NCBI GenBank assembly: GCA_007115705.1
Contig: QXEO01002103.1
Span: forward strand, 513,113 to 577,112
From: Dactylis glomerata
Taxonomy: Eukaryota; Streptophyta; Magnoliopsida; Poales; Poaceae
Direction: 5' to 3'
DNA: 64,000 nt
Shown: one piece after another, positions 11,474 to 22,851 of the stretch
How positions within the stretch are numbered: the first letter of the stretch is position 1
Layout of the letters: each line of letters begins with the position of its first letter
Translations under genes and position numbers: made by a program
Notes under the pieces: generated by a model
Told to the model about the DNA's origin: nothing
What the model saw: the letters and a program-made list of their open reading frames with translations, nothing else
Database searches by the model: none

Positions 11474-11637
11474 ACCCGAACCACCTGTGAGAGAGAGATG
11501 CACGGAGAGCATGGGGATAAGCATATGCACATGAGTTACGGAAAGGATCAAAGAATCATGTAGTATGAACAAATAAACTTCACCAAAAAATCAAATTGAG
11601 GGCAGCAAGATAGAAAAATATGATAGTGAACTCCCAG

Positions 11638-11680
11638 GCCAGATTATCCGGCCAGGGGGGACGGATAATCCGGCCCCCTC
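11638..11680. repeat. palindromic GGATTATCC pair in leader of extra ORF
   Basis: Two inward-facing copies, GATTATCCGGCC and GGATAATCCGGCC, sit between the internal TATA box and the extra ORF, in what is probably a 5' UTR intron. Same motif as the LTR array. Confidence 0.8.
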
Positions 11681-12028
11681 GAATATTTTTCTAACAGTTG
11701 CTGCAGCCTACAATTTGATAGATCGGGGAGAGAGAGCCATACAACATGATTCAAGATAGCCAAGAACAACAAGTGGAGGACTAAACACCAAGCAAAAATC
11801 GTGGGTAAAATCATACAAGACCCTAGAGAGGGGAGATGAGCAATACCCGCATCCATTGCGAAATCGGCTTGGTGAAAGCCCTCCCAAGGTGGAGGAGAGC
11901 AACCTCCGGCGAAATCCGGCCAAGGGGATGGCCGGAGCTCCGGCGGCGGCGGCGGAGAGGCGGCGACGGCGGCAGGGAAGACCAGGGGGTTAGGGTTGGA
12001 ACTGCCCAGAGGGCAGCCCGACCCGTCC

Positions 12029-12128
12029 CTTTTATACCTGGCCGACACTCCGGCCGGATTATCCGGCCCGGGGGGCGGATAATCCGGCACCCCCGGATAT
12101 TCCGCCCAGGGGGGCGGATATTCCGGCC
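12029..12128 (-). promoter_or_regulatory. internal promoter candidate of the Sirevirus extra ORF
   Basis: On the minus strand four GGATTATCC/GGATATTCC palindromes (12053-12128) are followed by TATAAAAG (12036 to 12029). Then comes a gene-like leader containing AACCCTAACCCC and a GCC-rich stretch. The order (array, short gap, TATA) copies the U3 of the LTRs. Expected transcription start is near 12,000, driving the ORF at 11473. Promoter activity is inferred. Confidence 0.6.
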
Positions 12129-12139
12129 TGGAGACAGAA

Positions 12140-12648
12140 AACTGAGCAGCTTTGAAATTTTCAAAAACAGATGTTGTTTTGACGAAAAATTTGAACTCGT
12201 GTGCAAAGATTAGATGTCTTGAGAAAGGATGGCTTAGGTGAGAGAGCAAGCAAGGAGTGGTTCTCGGCACTTGACATTGCAAGAGCAAATCAACGAAAAA
12301 TCCCATGCAAGTGCCTTCCCATATCAAAAAGAAACAACACCAAGAAAGAACACCAAGACCTCAAATAAGATATGCAAGGAATCAACTCTTCGAAATGAAG
12401 AGGTCGGTGGCCGAAGCCACCATGTTTGAGTGTTATGGCATTGGACCGCGAAGATGTATCTTGGGTCCATAACCACTACTCGTCATTGAAGCTCATATAT
12501 CACAAAAATGATATTAAGAGAATGATATGATTACTATTGGCATTATGGGGGGGGGGATAGCCCAATTAATTAGGACCGCACTCCCCCTATCTCCATGCCC
12601 ACACCTAAACCAAACAAGCATTGAAATATAGGTGTATTTGCAAGATGC
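12140..12648. other. untranslated spacer between pol and the extra ORF promoter
   Basis: Non-coding Sirevirus sequence with a G8 tract at about 12,548 and a CTCCCCCTATCTCC (purine-rich on the sense strand) stretch near 12,580. No open frame of interest. Confidence 0.6.
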
Positions 12649-15079
12649 TCAAGCCACACTCCTTGAATCAATGATATTTAGCTCATTCCTCAAATATCCA
12701 AATCTTGCTTCATCAAGAGGCTTCGTGAATATATCGGCAAGTTGATCCTTGGTGCTAACATATGCAAGCTCAATATCACCACGGGCAACATGATCTCTAA
12801 TGAAATGATTCCGGATCTCAATATGCTTGGTTCTTGAATGTTGCACCGGATTATAGGCGATCTTGATAGCACTCTCATTGTCACATAAAAGAGGCACTTT
12901 GTCACAATTGACACCGTATTCCTTTAAAGTTTGCCTCATCCATAACAATTGAGTGCATCCACTTGCGGCGGCAATGTATTCGGCTTCGGCGGTGGAGAGA
13001 GATATACAATTTTGCTTCTTAGAAGACCAACACACCAAAGACCTACCAAGAAATTGGCAAGCTCCAGAGGTTGATTTCCTATCATCCTTGTCACCGGCCC
13101 AATCCAAATCCGTGAAGCCACAAAGAGAGAAATCCGAGCCTTTGGGATACCAAAGCCCATAAGTTGGGGTATAAACCAAATATCGAAAGATCCTCTTAAC
13201 CGCCATAAGGTGGCTTTCTTTAGGAGCGGCTTGATACCTTGCACACACACCTACACTCAACACAATATCGGGTCTAGATGCACAAAGGTAAAGCAACGAA
13301 CCGATCATAGAACGGTATACCTTTTGATCCACGTTTTTACCATTGGGATCTAGATCAAGATGACATTTAGTGGCCATTGGTGTGGCGGCCCCATTTAGTT
13401 CCTTCATCTTGAACCTCTTGAGCATGTCTTGGACATATTTGGCTTGATTAATGAAAGTCCCTTCTTTCAATTGCTTGATTTCAAAACCAAGAAAGAACTT
13501 CATTTCGCCCATCATAGACATCTCGAACCTATCGATCATAAGCTTTGAGAATTCATCATTAAAAGCTTTGTTAGTAGAGCCAAAAATAATATCATCAACA
13601 TATAGTTGGCATACGAAAAGCTCCCCATTGACCCTCTTAGTAAAAAGAGTGGGGTCGATTTGCCCAACTTCAAACCCACGGTCTAACAACAATTCCCTAA
13701 GGTGCTCGTACCACGCACGTGGGGCTTGTTTAAGGCCATAGAGTGCCTTATGGAGTTTGTAGACATGGTTTGGGAAGTTGAGATCCTCAAACCCTGGGGG
13801 TTGCTTAACATACACTTCCTCTTTCAATGGACCATTTAGAAAAGCACTTTTAACATCCATTTGTTGCAACTTAAAATTATGATGAGTGGCATATGCAAGA
13901 AGGATACGAATGGACTCAAGGCGAGCCACGGGAGCATAAGTCTCTCCAAAGTCAATTCCTTCAAATTGGGAGAAACCTTGAGCCACCAATCTTGCCTTGT
14001 TCCTCACAACAATCCCATGCTCATCTTGCTTGTTCTTGAATATCCACTTTGTGCCAATCACATTCCGGCACTCCTTTGGCTTCTCCACAAACACCCAAAC
14101 ATTATTGCGCTTGAAGTTGTTGAGTTCTTCATGCATAGCATCCAACCAATCCTGATCTTCAAGAGCTTCAAATACTTTCTTGGGTTCAACCATGGAGATA
14201 TAAGCATGATGAGTGCTAAATTGTGCCAATTGACGCCGGGTTGACACTTTGCTCCTTAAATCTCCAATAACCCTCTCAAGGGTATGACCTTTAAGTTCCA
14301 AGTCTCTTTCAACTCTTCTCTCGCAACGGGCTTCGATCTCCTCATTTGACCTTGGAGGAATCACTTGATCATCTTGATCATTTTGGTCCCCGTCTTGACC
14401 ATCAACTTGACCTTGATCATCATTATCTTCATGAGTAGGTTGATCTTGGTCTTGTGAAGAATTGGGGGCGATTGAGATAACCGGAGAGGATGGTGGTGCC
14501 CCTTCTTCTTCATGAAGGTCCTTGTCTTGTTCTTCGGTTGGTGCATTAGTTGCTTCCTTGTGAGAGGCTTGTTGAGCTTGTGAAGATGAAGGATCCACTT
14601 GAGTAGAGCATAGTCCTTCTCGGTCCGCCACAAGGTGTCCCTCAATGGGGCGGAAAAATCCCACGCCCATTCTTCCTATGGCTTCTCGAGGTATTTCATC
14701 ATCTACATCACAAGAAACAACATCTCGCCCCCCTTGGGAGCCGTCATTCTCTTCGAATACCACACTACAAGATTCTTCAACACGTCCGGTGGACTTGTTG
14801 AAGACTCTATAAGTGTGGGATTCGGCACCATAACCAACAAAAATACCTTCTATTGCTTTCGGATCAAATTTACCTAAACGAACTCCTTTTCTTTGAAAGA
14901 AACACTTACACCCGAAAACTCGGAAGTAGGAGATGTTGGGCTTGCTTCCGGTGAGTATTTCATATGGAGTCTTGTTTAGGCCTTTGCGGAGGAAGAGCCG
15001 GTTTGAAGAGTGACAAGCCGTAGAGATAGCTTCGGCCCAAAAGTTGTATGGAGACTTAAACTCCGCCAACATGGACCTA
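12649..15079 (-). CDS. Sirevirus pol, 3' part: integrase C-terminus, reverse transcriptase, RNase H
   Basis: Continues the integrase after the solo LTR insertion and is open to its natural stop. Order: integrase C-terminal region with NFWAEA and YEILTGSKPNISYFRVFGC; a Gln/Asp-rich linker; Copia reverse transcriptase beginning near KWIFKNKQDEHG, with MDVKSAFLNG and catalytic YVDD (13591-13602); RNase H with AEAEYIAA and the NHFIRDHV end region. The ending FTKPLDEARF is typical Copia. No internal stop or frameshift is seen. The start of this segment is the integration site, not a start codon, so alone it cannot make a full polyprotein. Confidence 0.93.
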
Positions 15080-18000
15080 TGTGACGACCTCAAATTTGAT
15101 ACAAATTTGAAGTGCCCGTTATGTATTCCACCGCAATCCCAGAACCGTTGTTGCGATATACATAACGTAGTTGGTACTCAGTTCCATAGACATTACAATA
15201 CGATGGTTCAAATACAATGGTCATCTAGACCAAGTCATATTACAACACAATATAGCAGCGGAAATAACGTCTTCGGCCCATGCCTTCTCCCTACAGGCAA
15301 ATGGCGACTCACGGAGACGAGCTTAGTTCTGGTACTCTTCTTCATACCCTTCCTCCTGGTATTCCTCCCCATAGTCTGGCCAAGTTGATAGCCAGGGACA
15401 CAGCCGTGAGTACATTGGATGCACTCGCAAACCATCTTATAATTGAAATGATGAAGCAGATATGCAAGGTTTGATATAGTGGACTAAGCACTAAGTTTAT
15501 TTGCAAAAGCTAGTTTTATTTCCCAAGAATGTTCACTTATAGGAAAGAGGTTTAGTTCTCTAAGTTCCATCTAAAGAGGACTTCAAGTGTGTCAACAACA
15601 TTTCAAGTCAAGTCATTCAGTTCACCATTGTCATTTTTAATCCTGACAAAAGTCAAGTACAGCTTGCCAACCGTCCATGACCGAGGACGCGGCTATTCGA
15701 ATAGTTTCAAAACCTCTGCAGAGGGGTACACTTTACCCACAAGATTCAATACATCTGCCGGGAGAAATCCACGGTTCGACATACACAAAGTATGCGAGGT
15801 TCAGATAATCAAACAAACTCTTTCACTTGCTCATCCTAGTATAGGATCCTTCCCTAGAGCCCGGGATACGGAACCCCGCTCCGGCGCCTCTAGTTCTGCC
15901 CATCCCGGAGGCCGGGTTAGTGGAATCCACCTGGTCCAGAATTAACCGTTTCGCGGTGTCCTTCCATGAAGATTTGTTACAAGGCCTCCCATACTAAGAT
16001 AAACAAGCTACGGATTAAGCCCCTTCCCATATAGGGGTAATGTGGTTGTACGGTAAAATTGGCTCCCATGGTACATCACTCGTTGTCATTTAAAAATATG
16101 TTTCATAGTTCTTAGTCAAGATTGATTTTCTTTCATAAAGCCATTCTGTAGGAGAAATCTCCATTTCAAGTTTCAAGTTCAAGTCACCAATTTCAACTAG
16201 AGTTCCCTTATAGATGGCCTCAATATTATTAGCGACTAAGCAACTACATTGAGTGATGACCACTAAATAGAGTTGGATAAACTCAGCTTGATGCTCTTGA
16301 TAATCAAGACATCAATATACTTCTATCATTCTACTCTAGCAATTCAATCATGCAATTTACTTAAAACAAGTAGAATGCAATATTAAAACTAGGCATGGGG
16401 AGTATGAATCAAAAGATGGCTTGCCTTGGTTGGCAAAGTGTCCGGGGTTTTCTTCTTCTTCTTGATAATAATAATCCCCTCCAATATCCTCCTCGGCAAC
16501 ACTAGCGTCTAATAACGAGTAAACACAAAGCACACCATCACTTCACCAAGCTAACAACACACCAAGCACACATCTTTGTTTGCTAACCAAAGCATTCATG
16601 TTGCATTTTTAGGGTGTGGGATTGTAAGTCTTTCTTCCAAGTTTTTCTTCAAGTGTGCAAGCTAGATTCTCTACTAAGTGGCATAGGTGGTTCACTTGTG
16701 CAGCATTGGTGTTGATTTAGGGTTACTAAGACAAGTTTAAGTGGGGCTGGATCCACTATGTGAATTGGCATTGAGGGCGATTAACTCTAAGTGTGCAAGT
16801 AGGGATCTATCATTTTATGCTACCAAATAGGATTGGGTTAGGGTCTAATGGGTCACACTAATAGGGTTTGGGGTAGATTAGTGTTGACTAACAGTAAGAG
16901 GGGTCATTAGTAAGTTCACATTTTAATTTTCATGATTTTTGATGGCTTAAATAATTTTCTAGAAATCTTTCATTATTAAACAAGCTATGGTCACCCTATT
17001 CATATCTGATTTTATTCTGAACTTATTTTGAATTCTAACCAGTTCTATTGGGTAGATTATTTTATAAGCTTTCCAATGCATATTTATTTGCTAGATTTGG
17101 ATTTGTAAAACTCTAGGAATTAAAGTTTGAAAATAGTATCTGAAACATATTCAAATTAATTAAAAAGGCGGGAGAATAAATAAGAAAATGAAACGGACCT
17201 AATTCTAGCTAACTGGGCCGAGTCTGAGTAGAACCCGAACGGGCCTGGCCCAGAAAACGTTTCGCTGCGGCGGGAAAAATAACAAACGGTGCTGACAGGT
17301 GGGGCTGACTCGTCAGACCTAATTATGAAACCCGAATCGGTAAGTTATCGTCCGATCAAGATCTAACGGCTCGCGATCATCTTCTTCCTCAGCACGGGCG
17401 GGAGCTCACCTGCGAGCAGTGACGAATGTTCGACGGCGATGGCGAGGCGTAGAGGAAGCAGAACTCGTCGGCGACGTGCGGGATCGGCGGCGGTTCGTCT
17501 CCTCCTCCGATTCCCTGCAGCAGTTTGCCCCCAGGTGCTCGGACGCGGCGGCGCTCCGCTCGTCCAGTACCACTCCGGCGAGGCTGGCGACGGCGAACTA
17601 GGGCAAGCGGGGCTAAGTGACGATGTCTGGGAGGTAGAGGGGAGTGAGGTGAGTCGTTTCGTTTGATCGGAGGGGGTATTTATAGTCTTAGGAGGCCGGG
17701 AGCAAGGCGACCAGAAGCTCGCCGGCTCGGGGGTCCTGGTTGCGTTCGACGGTTTCTCCGGCCACGGCGGCCACGCTCGCGTGCTGGGAGGGTGCTGGTT
17801 CGGCCGCGGGGTGTTGTGGGTCTCCTCTGGCGCCTCCAAGCTGGTCGGCAACGTGCAGGGAAGAGGGTTGCTGGGAGGGGGCCCTGGGCGCGTTTCTCCT
17901 CCTTCCTCCTCTCCTCACGGCCTAGGTCGGGGCTGGGGAAGCTGGAGTCGATCGAGGAGAGGCCAAGGAGCATGGCGACAGTGCTGGAGCGAGCCAGCAC

Positions 18001-18642
18001 AGTGCAGCTCCAGTGATCTTGATCTCAAATTGATTTGCTTCTGCCAGTGTTCGACGAAATGCCCGCAAGAACTCAAAATTCGAATTTTCAAAATTTTCCA
18101 CTTTGGGTGCTCATCATATTGGATAAGGTACCCAGTCATATTTTTGTTATAGTGAAAGGTTGAGTTTTGCAGAAATTTATATTTCAAATTTGAGTATAGT
18201 CACTGTTTTGGATTCAAACTTTGGCTCAAGTTTGGGTGATGCTCTGGTTTGAAATTTTGGTAGATCTCTGTGGGTTGAGTTAGTCCATAACTTGGTTAAG
18301 CTCAACTAGTAGGTCAAACATGAAGGTGAGCTGTAGATTGCTTAATCTAAGGTCTCAAAGTGGTGTAGTCAATAACAGTTTCTAGATCATATTAACTTTA
18401 TCTCTTTCTTACTTATTTTACTTCTAGTTTCTTTGCTTCCTAAAGATCTTCTCAATTGATTCTGTTGGTTCACTTAGATTTATCTAACCAATGCTCAATC
18501 AAAAATAACACACATAAAATCATAGAATATAAATAAAAGAAAATGCATGTATGCATACAATAATAGATGAAAAGTTTTGTTTGGGTCCAAATTTTGGCAC
18601 TTTATTTATTAAGAAGTGGATTACAATTTCTGAGTTGTTACA
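15080..18642 (-). mobile_element. 3.56-kb solo LTR inside Sirevirus pol
   Basis: A TG...CA bounded segment (minus-strand ends TGTAAC and GTCACA) flanked by target duplications ACCTA at 15075-15079 and 18643-18647. There is no retrotransposon coding sequence, primer site or internal repeat of its ends, so it reads as one very long solo LTR. The minus strand has TATAAATA (17684 to 17677) followed by a GC-rich leader (17,350-17,650). Short open frames in that leader have no recognisable domain. Family not identified; a non-autonomous element without LTR pairs is the alternative. Confidence 0.75.
17677..17684 (-). promoter_or_regulatory. TATA box of the solo LTR
   Basis: TATAAATA on the minus strand followed by a C-rich pyrimidine leader, as in many plant promoters. 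It points into the Sirevirus pol 3' half. Confidence 0.6.
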
Positions 18643-19597
18643 ACCTAGCCATATCCATAAGAGTCCGGTTCTTCCTTTCGGCTACACCATTTTGTTGAGG
18701 AGTGTATGCAGCGGAATATTGATGACGTATCCCCTCATCACTGAGAAACCCATTTAAGGTGTAGTTCTTGAATTCCGAGCCATTGTCACTTCTAATTGCC
18801 AAACTAGTTTGCCCATGTTGACGTTCAACTTCCTTGGCAAAGTCGATGACGGTTTGTTGAGTCTCACTCTTATGCTTGAAGAAGTAGACCCAAGTATATC
18901 TTGAATAGTCATCAACAATCACCAAACAATATTTCTTCCCACCAAGACTTGCATGAGAGGGAGGACCAAAAAGATCCACATGAAGGAGCTCCAAGATCCT
19001 CTTGGAAGAAATGATAGTCTTGCTTGGGTGGGGAGAATCATGCATTTTTCCTAGAGCGCAAGCCCTGCAAACACGATCTTTGGCAAAAGAAACATTCTCT
19101 TTTAGTCCGAGTATGTGGCCACCCTTGTGAAGGCTTTGCAAAGTTCTCATATTGACATGGGCTAGTCGGCGATGCCAAAGCCAACCCACATCGGCCTTTC
19201 CAAATAAACACATTGCACTTGTAGTGGTTTTCCCCGAGAAGTCCACCACATACAAGTTGTTTTCAATGTGCCCAACGAAAGCGACCTTTAGAGACTTGCT
19301 CCACAAGAGTACCACAATTTCATTATCAATGAAGACGGCAAAGCCCATTTTACCAAGTGCACGAACTGAAAGTAAATTGTAACCTAGGGTCTCAACAAGC
19401 ATGACGTCCACAAGGGAAATATCCAGTGCGACCACCACCTTGACAAGACCCAATACCTCGGATTGTGACATGTCTCCATAAGTGACGGTTATGTTGTTGT
19501 CATTGGGCCTCATCTCCGTCATAATCTCCTTGCTTCCGGTCATATGACTTGTGCATCCACTATCAGGCACCCATTTTGATCCACCGGAAGCATAGTC
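18643..19597 (-). CDS. Sirevirus pol, 5' part: protease and integrase core
   Basis: Open from just after a TAG (19598-19600) to the solo LTR insertion. It contains the aspartic protease site DSGCTSHMTG near the start, the GAG-pre-integrase motif WLWHRRLAHVNMRTL, HVDLFGPP (first catalytic Asp), IRSDNGSEF (second Asp) and QQNGVAERKNRT (catalytic Glu region). No ATG lies at the start of the homologous region, as expected for a polyprotein. Relative to gag it is in the +1 frame. Truncated at its 3' end by the insertion; across the insertion site the codon phase is kept. Confidence 0.92.
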
Positions 19598-19607
19598 CTA
19601 CAAGAGT

Positions 19608-22079
19608 TTATTGCTTGGTTTTAGGTCCCCATTTCTCAATGGGTCCTCTTTTGTTAGCAACAAGGGTCTTTGGAACCGAAATAGACCAAGCAACATAACC
19701 ATCATTTGGACCAACATATTTTGCATAAACATCACCATAATAATCATGAAATAAGACATAGTGAGGGTTAGCAATTCCCGCATGATCATCATGAGTGGCT
19801 TTGCCACCCACAATAGGATCCTTCTTTGCTTGTGCGGGCTTGGCCTTCTTTTTCTTGTTCTTGTTCTTCTTCTTCTTTGAGACAAAGCCAATCCCCGTTT
19901 TATCACCAAATGCCTTTTGCTTACTCAAAAGGTCATTCAAGTTTTTCTCACCTATGGGAATGGAGGACTTGGCAAGCTCATCTTTCAACCTAGCATTTTC
20001 TTCAATAACATTTGTATGATCACAAGTAGAAGTAGAAGAACTAGGCACATTATTCTTAGTCAATTGAATTTTAAGTTGTTCATGTGACTTGGTAAGAATA
20101 GAGTGTTCACTTTTCAAGGCCTTGTGAGCCTTGTCAAGATCTTCTAAATCCTTAACAAGTATATCATGACCAACACCAAATTCAACCTTTTCCTTTTTAA
20201 GCATTTTTACTTTAGCACGAGCATGGTCTCGCTCTTTAATGAGTTTGGAAACAACTTCATTATTAGATTCCTTAATGGAATTGAGCTTCTCTTCGAGAGT
20301 TGCTCGTTCCTCTTGCTCTTCTTCAAGAGACTCGGTTAGTGAGGCAATATCTTGAGCATATTCCTTTTCAAGCCTCATTTGTTCATCTAGTTTTTCAAGA
20401 GTTTTACCATATTGGCTCAATAGACGTTCAAAGTGTAGCTTGTGAACGCCGTCTACGCTAGACACATAATCATCAAAAGCAACAATTTCTTTCTTTACTC
20501 TAAGACTAGCAAGATCATTCAAGGGAGCATCATTTGTCTTAGAGGAGGAGAAAGGTGTGGGTGATACCTCGGAAGACTTGGCCATAAGGCACTTGACGTT
20601 CTTGACGAGAGAGTCCTCATTGGGGGATTCAAAGAGTGATGTGGGGAAAGTGGAGGTGGTTGCCATTGCGGCCATCTCACTAGTTGTGGTTTCTTCTTCA
20701 TCACTCTTATTTGCGGAGTACTCTTCTTGAGTCAAGAACACAAACTTTGGTTGTTTCTTCTTTGGTCCACCCTTCTTCACAAATGGCTTCTTTGAAGGTG
20801 ACTTGGTCTTGCTTTTGAGGATGAGCTTTCCACCATGGTCTTCTCTCTTCTCATAAGGGCACTCGGCAACAAAGTGGAATCTATCATTGCAATTGTAGCA
20901 TGTCCTCACCCTTTGACCATTGTTGTCGTTCCTTTGATAGCCACTTGACTTACTTCTTCTTTGATTGTATTCATTAGCCTTGTGTGGATCAACCCAAAAG
21001 GTTTTTCCATAGAAGGCCATGTGCTCATTGTACTCATGTCTTATGTCCTCGGGACACATCTCTAGTCTTGCTTCAATACTAGCTTGAAGAGGAACCTCTT
21101 TCTCAACCACACTTGCTTTTAATGCAAGATTAGAGCTTCTTTGCATTCCTATGGCACGAGCATGAGCATCTTCCGCATTTTGTGCAGAAACCTTGTAGGC
21201 TTGAATCTCTTGCATCACTTGATTGGAGGTCATCTCATTGAAGTTGTGCTTTCCTTGAACACTCTTCACATCCACGGGCTCATATGGGGTGAGAGCAAGA
21301 ATGTACTTCATCTTGATCCACTCATCATCAATATGGTGAGCACTGAGGTTCTTAAAGGTGGTAGCAATTGCCTTGAGTCTTCTATACATCTCTTGATGAT
21401 CCTCACCATCCATCATGAAGAATCCCTCCGCTTGATTTGAGAAGGCAATATATCTTGTTTTCTTCATGCTCTCATTGCCAACAAAAACATCGGAGAGTCC
21501 TTGCCAAGCTTCTTTGGCGGTGGAGAAGTGTTGGATGTGAGGGAAGTCCTTGGATCCAACGGCGACTTGAATCATGTGAAGAGCGGTAGCATTGAGTTGA
21601 CTATCGACCGTCTCTCTTCTTGTCATGTTGTTGGGATCCACGGCCTTGAATCCTTCCTCAACGATCCTCCAAAGCTCGATGCAAGAACTGCGCATATGAG
21701 AGATCATTTGATATTGCCATTGACCAAAGTTTAATGCATCAAGCTTAGGTGGGTCTCCTCTATTGTTAATATGAGGATGAGGAACCAGCGGGTCGGGTGA
21801 ATACCAATGTGGGAATTCACCTTTCCCGTCGCCCTTGGTGGAAGACTTAGCATCGCTATTTTTGTCGGCACCCTCCACATCTACCACCACATTCTCCACT
21901 TGTGGAGTAGCGGGTTTTTCCGGAGGTGGAGGAGCATTAGCAGTTTTAGCTTGCATGAGTTGCACTATCATTTCACGCAACTCGCTTATTTGAGATGTCA
22001 TGGAAGTCATGGATGATTCCAAAGATTTGAACTCACCCATAGAAACTTGACCTGAGCCCTCACTAGGTGGTGTATCCAT
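19608..22079 (-). CDS. Sirevirus gag, 823 aa
   Basis: Capsid/nucleocapsid polyprotein that would package element RNA in cytoplasmic particles. The ATG lies about 35 bp after the primer binding site. Order: Ser/Pro-rich N-terminus; retrotransposon gag domain (PPKLDALNFGQWQYQM onward, about residues 110-300); CCHC zinc knuckle CYNCNDRFHFVAEC (coordinates about 20,860-20,901); a Lys-rich stretch; a long heptad-rich coiled coil (about residues 555-720), as in Sireviruses; and a Lys-rich tail. The frame is uninterrupted and ends in TAA 10 bp before the pol-frame TAG. Confidence 0.93.
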   Translation of the reverse strand: MDTPPSEGSGQVSMGEFKSLESSMTSMTSQISELREMIVQLMQAKTANAPPPPEKPATPQVENVVVDVEGADKNSDAKSSTKGDGKGEFPHWYSPDPLVPHPHINNRGDPPKLDALNFGQWQYQMISHMRSSCIELWRIVEEGFKAVDPNNMTRRETVDSQLNATALHMIQVAVGSKDFPHIQHFSTAKEAWQGLSDVFVGNESMKKTRYIAFSNQAEGFFMMDGEDHQEMYRRLKAIATTFKNLSAHHIDDEWIKMKYILALTPYEPVDVKSVQGKHNFNEMTSNQVMQEIQAYKVSAQNAEDAHARAIGMQRSSNLALKASVVEKEVPLQASIEARLEMCPEDIRHEYNEHMAFYGKTFWVDPHKANEYNQRRSKSSGYQRNDNNGQRVRTCYNCNDRFHFVAECPYEKREDHGGKLILKSKTKSPSKKPFVKKGGPKKKQPKFVFLTQEEYSANKSDEEETTTSEMAAMATTSTFPTSLFESPNEDSLVKNVKCLMAKSSEVSPTPFSSSKTNDAPLNDLASLRVKKEIVAFDDYVSSVDGVHKLHFERLLSQYGKTLEKLDEQMRLEKEYAQDIASLTESLEEEQEERATLEEKLNSIKESNNEVVSKLIKERDHARAKVKMLKKEKVEFGVGHDILVKDLEDLDKAHKALKSEHSILTKSHEQLKIQLTKNNVPSSSTSTCDHTNVIEENARLKDELAKSSIPIGEKNLNDLLSKQKAFGDKTGIGFVSKKKKNKNKKKKAKPAQAKKDPIVGGKATHDDHAGIANPHYVLFHDYYGDVYAKYVGPNDGYVAWSISVPKTLVANKRGPIEKWGPKTKQ

Positions 22080-22114
22080 ACTCTTAGGCGGTTAAGCCCG
22101 AATTAAGAGCCGAG

Positions 22115-22126
22115 GCTCTGATACCA
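22115..22126 (-). other. primer binding site (initiator tRNA-Met)
   Basis: TGGTATCAGAGC on the minus strand two bases after the 5' LTR, complementary to the 3' end of plant initiator tRNA-Met, the usual Copia primer. It fixes the element's orientation. Confidence 0.93.
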
Positions 22127-22806
22127 ATTGAACGGATCGTATGGGCACCTAGAGGGGGGGTGAATAGGTGCTACTCAAATTTTAATTCTTTTTCAATTTA
22201 GGCTTGACACAAAAGGTAAATTCTCTAGATATGCAACTAAGGTGAATTTACCTATATGACAACTAGCAAGGTAGGCAAGATACAAGTAGTAAAGGCAATA
22301 AAGGATAGAGGTAACCGAGAGTTCCTTCCTTTTTAGGGGAAGTACGTCTACGTTGGAGGGGTGTGGTTGCCACAAATGCCTAACCAACGCCACAAAGGCT
22401 CACCCTATTCTCCGGTGCAAGCTTTCGCCACAAAGGCCCAACTCACTTTCCACTAAGGGATTCCTCAAGGCGGAATCGGCCTTTACAAAATTTGGGGCAC
22501 AACTCCACAACTGAATTGGAGGCTCCCAAGCACCACAAAGCAAACAATCAACAAGTATCAAGATATCAATCACACAAATCAAGGTCAAGGGACACAAGGG
22601 AACCCAAGACCCAAGGGGCCCTCAAGCAAATGAGAGGGGAAATCAAATCGCTTCGGTGAGGATGTAGATCAAGGCCTTCTCCTTCGATTCTCCAAAGATC
22701 AAGAACTTTGGTGGGTTGAGGGAGGAGATCTTGTGGATTTGGTGGCTCCAAATGAGGTCTTCTTCTTGTGCAGGACGAGCAGCTTCTTGGGGAAGAAGGG
22801 GAGGGG

Positions 22807-22814
22807 TATTTATA
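22807..22814 (-). promoter_or_regulatory. TATA box of Sirevirus 5' LTR
   Basis: TATAAATA on the minus strand, 38 bp downstream of the GGATTATCC array in the sense of transcription; the presumed promoter of genomic RNA. Confidence 0.75.
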
Positions 22815-22851
22815 GCCCCTCCCAAAATGTAGCCGTTGCTGAGCTGGAGGG

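Noticed and set aside
11644..12327. 227-codon frame upstream of the Sirevirus extra ORF
   Set aside because: It crosses the palindromic array, TATA box and leader; composition-driven Pro-rich product. Better read as promoter and 5' UTR.
17363..17851. 162-codon Pro/Thr/Arg-rich frame in the solo LTR
   Set aside because: GC-rich leader sequence, low complexity, open on both strands; no domain and lies after the LTR TATA box.
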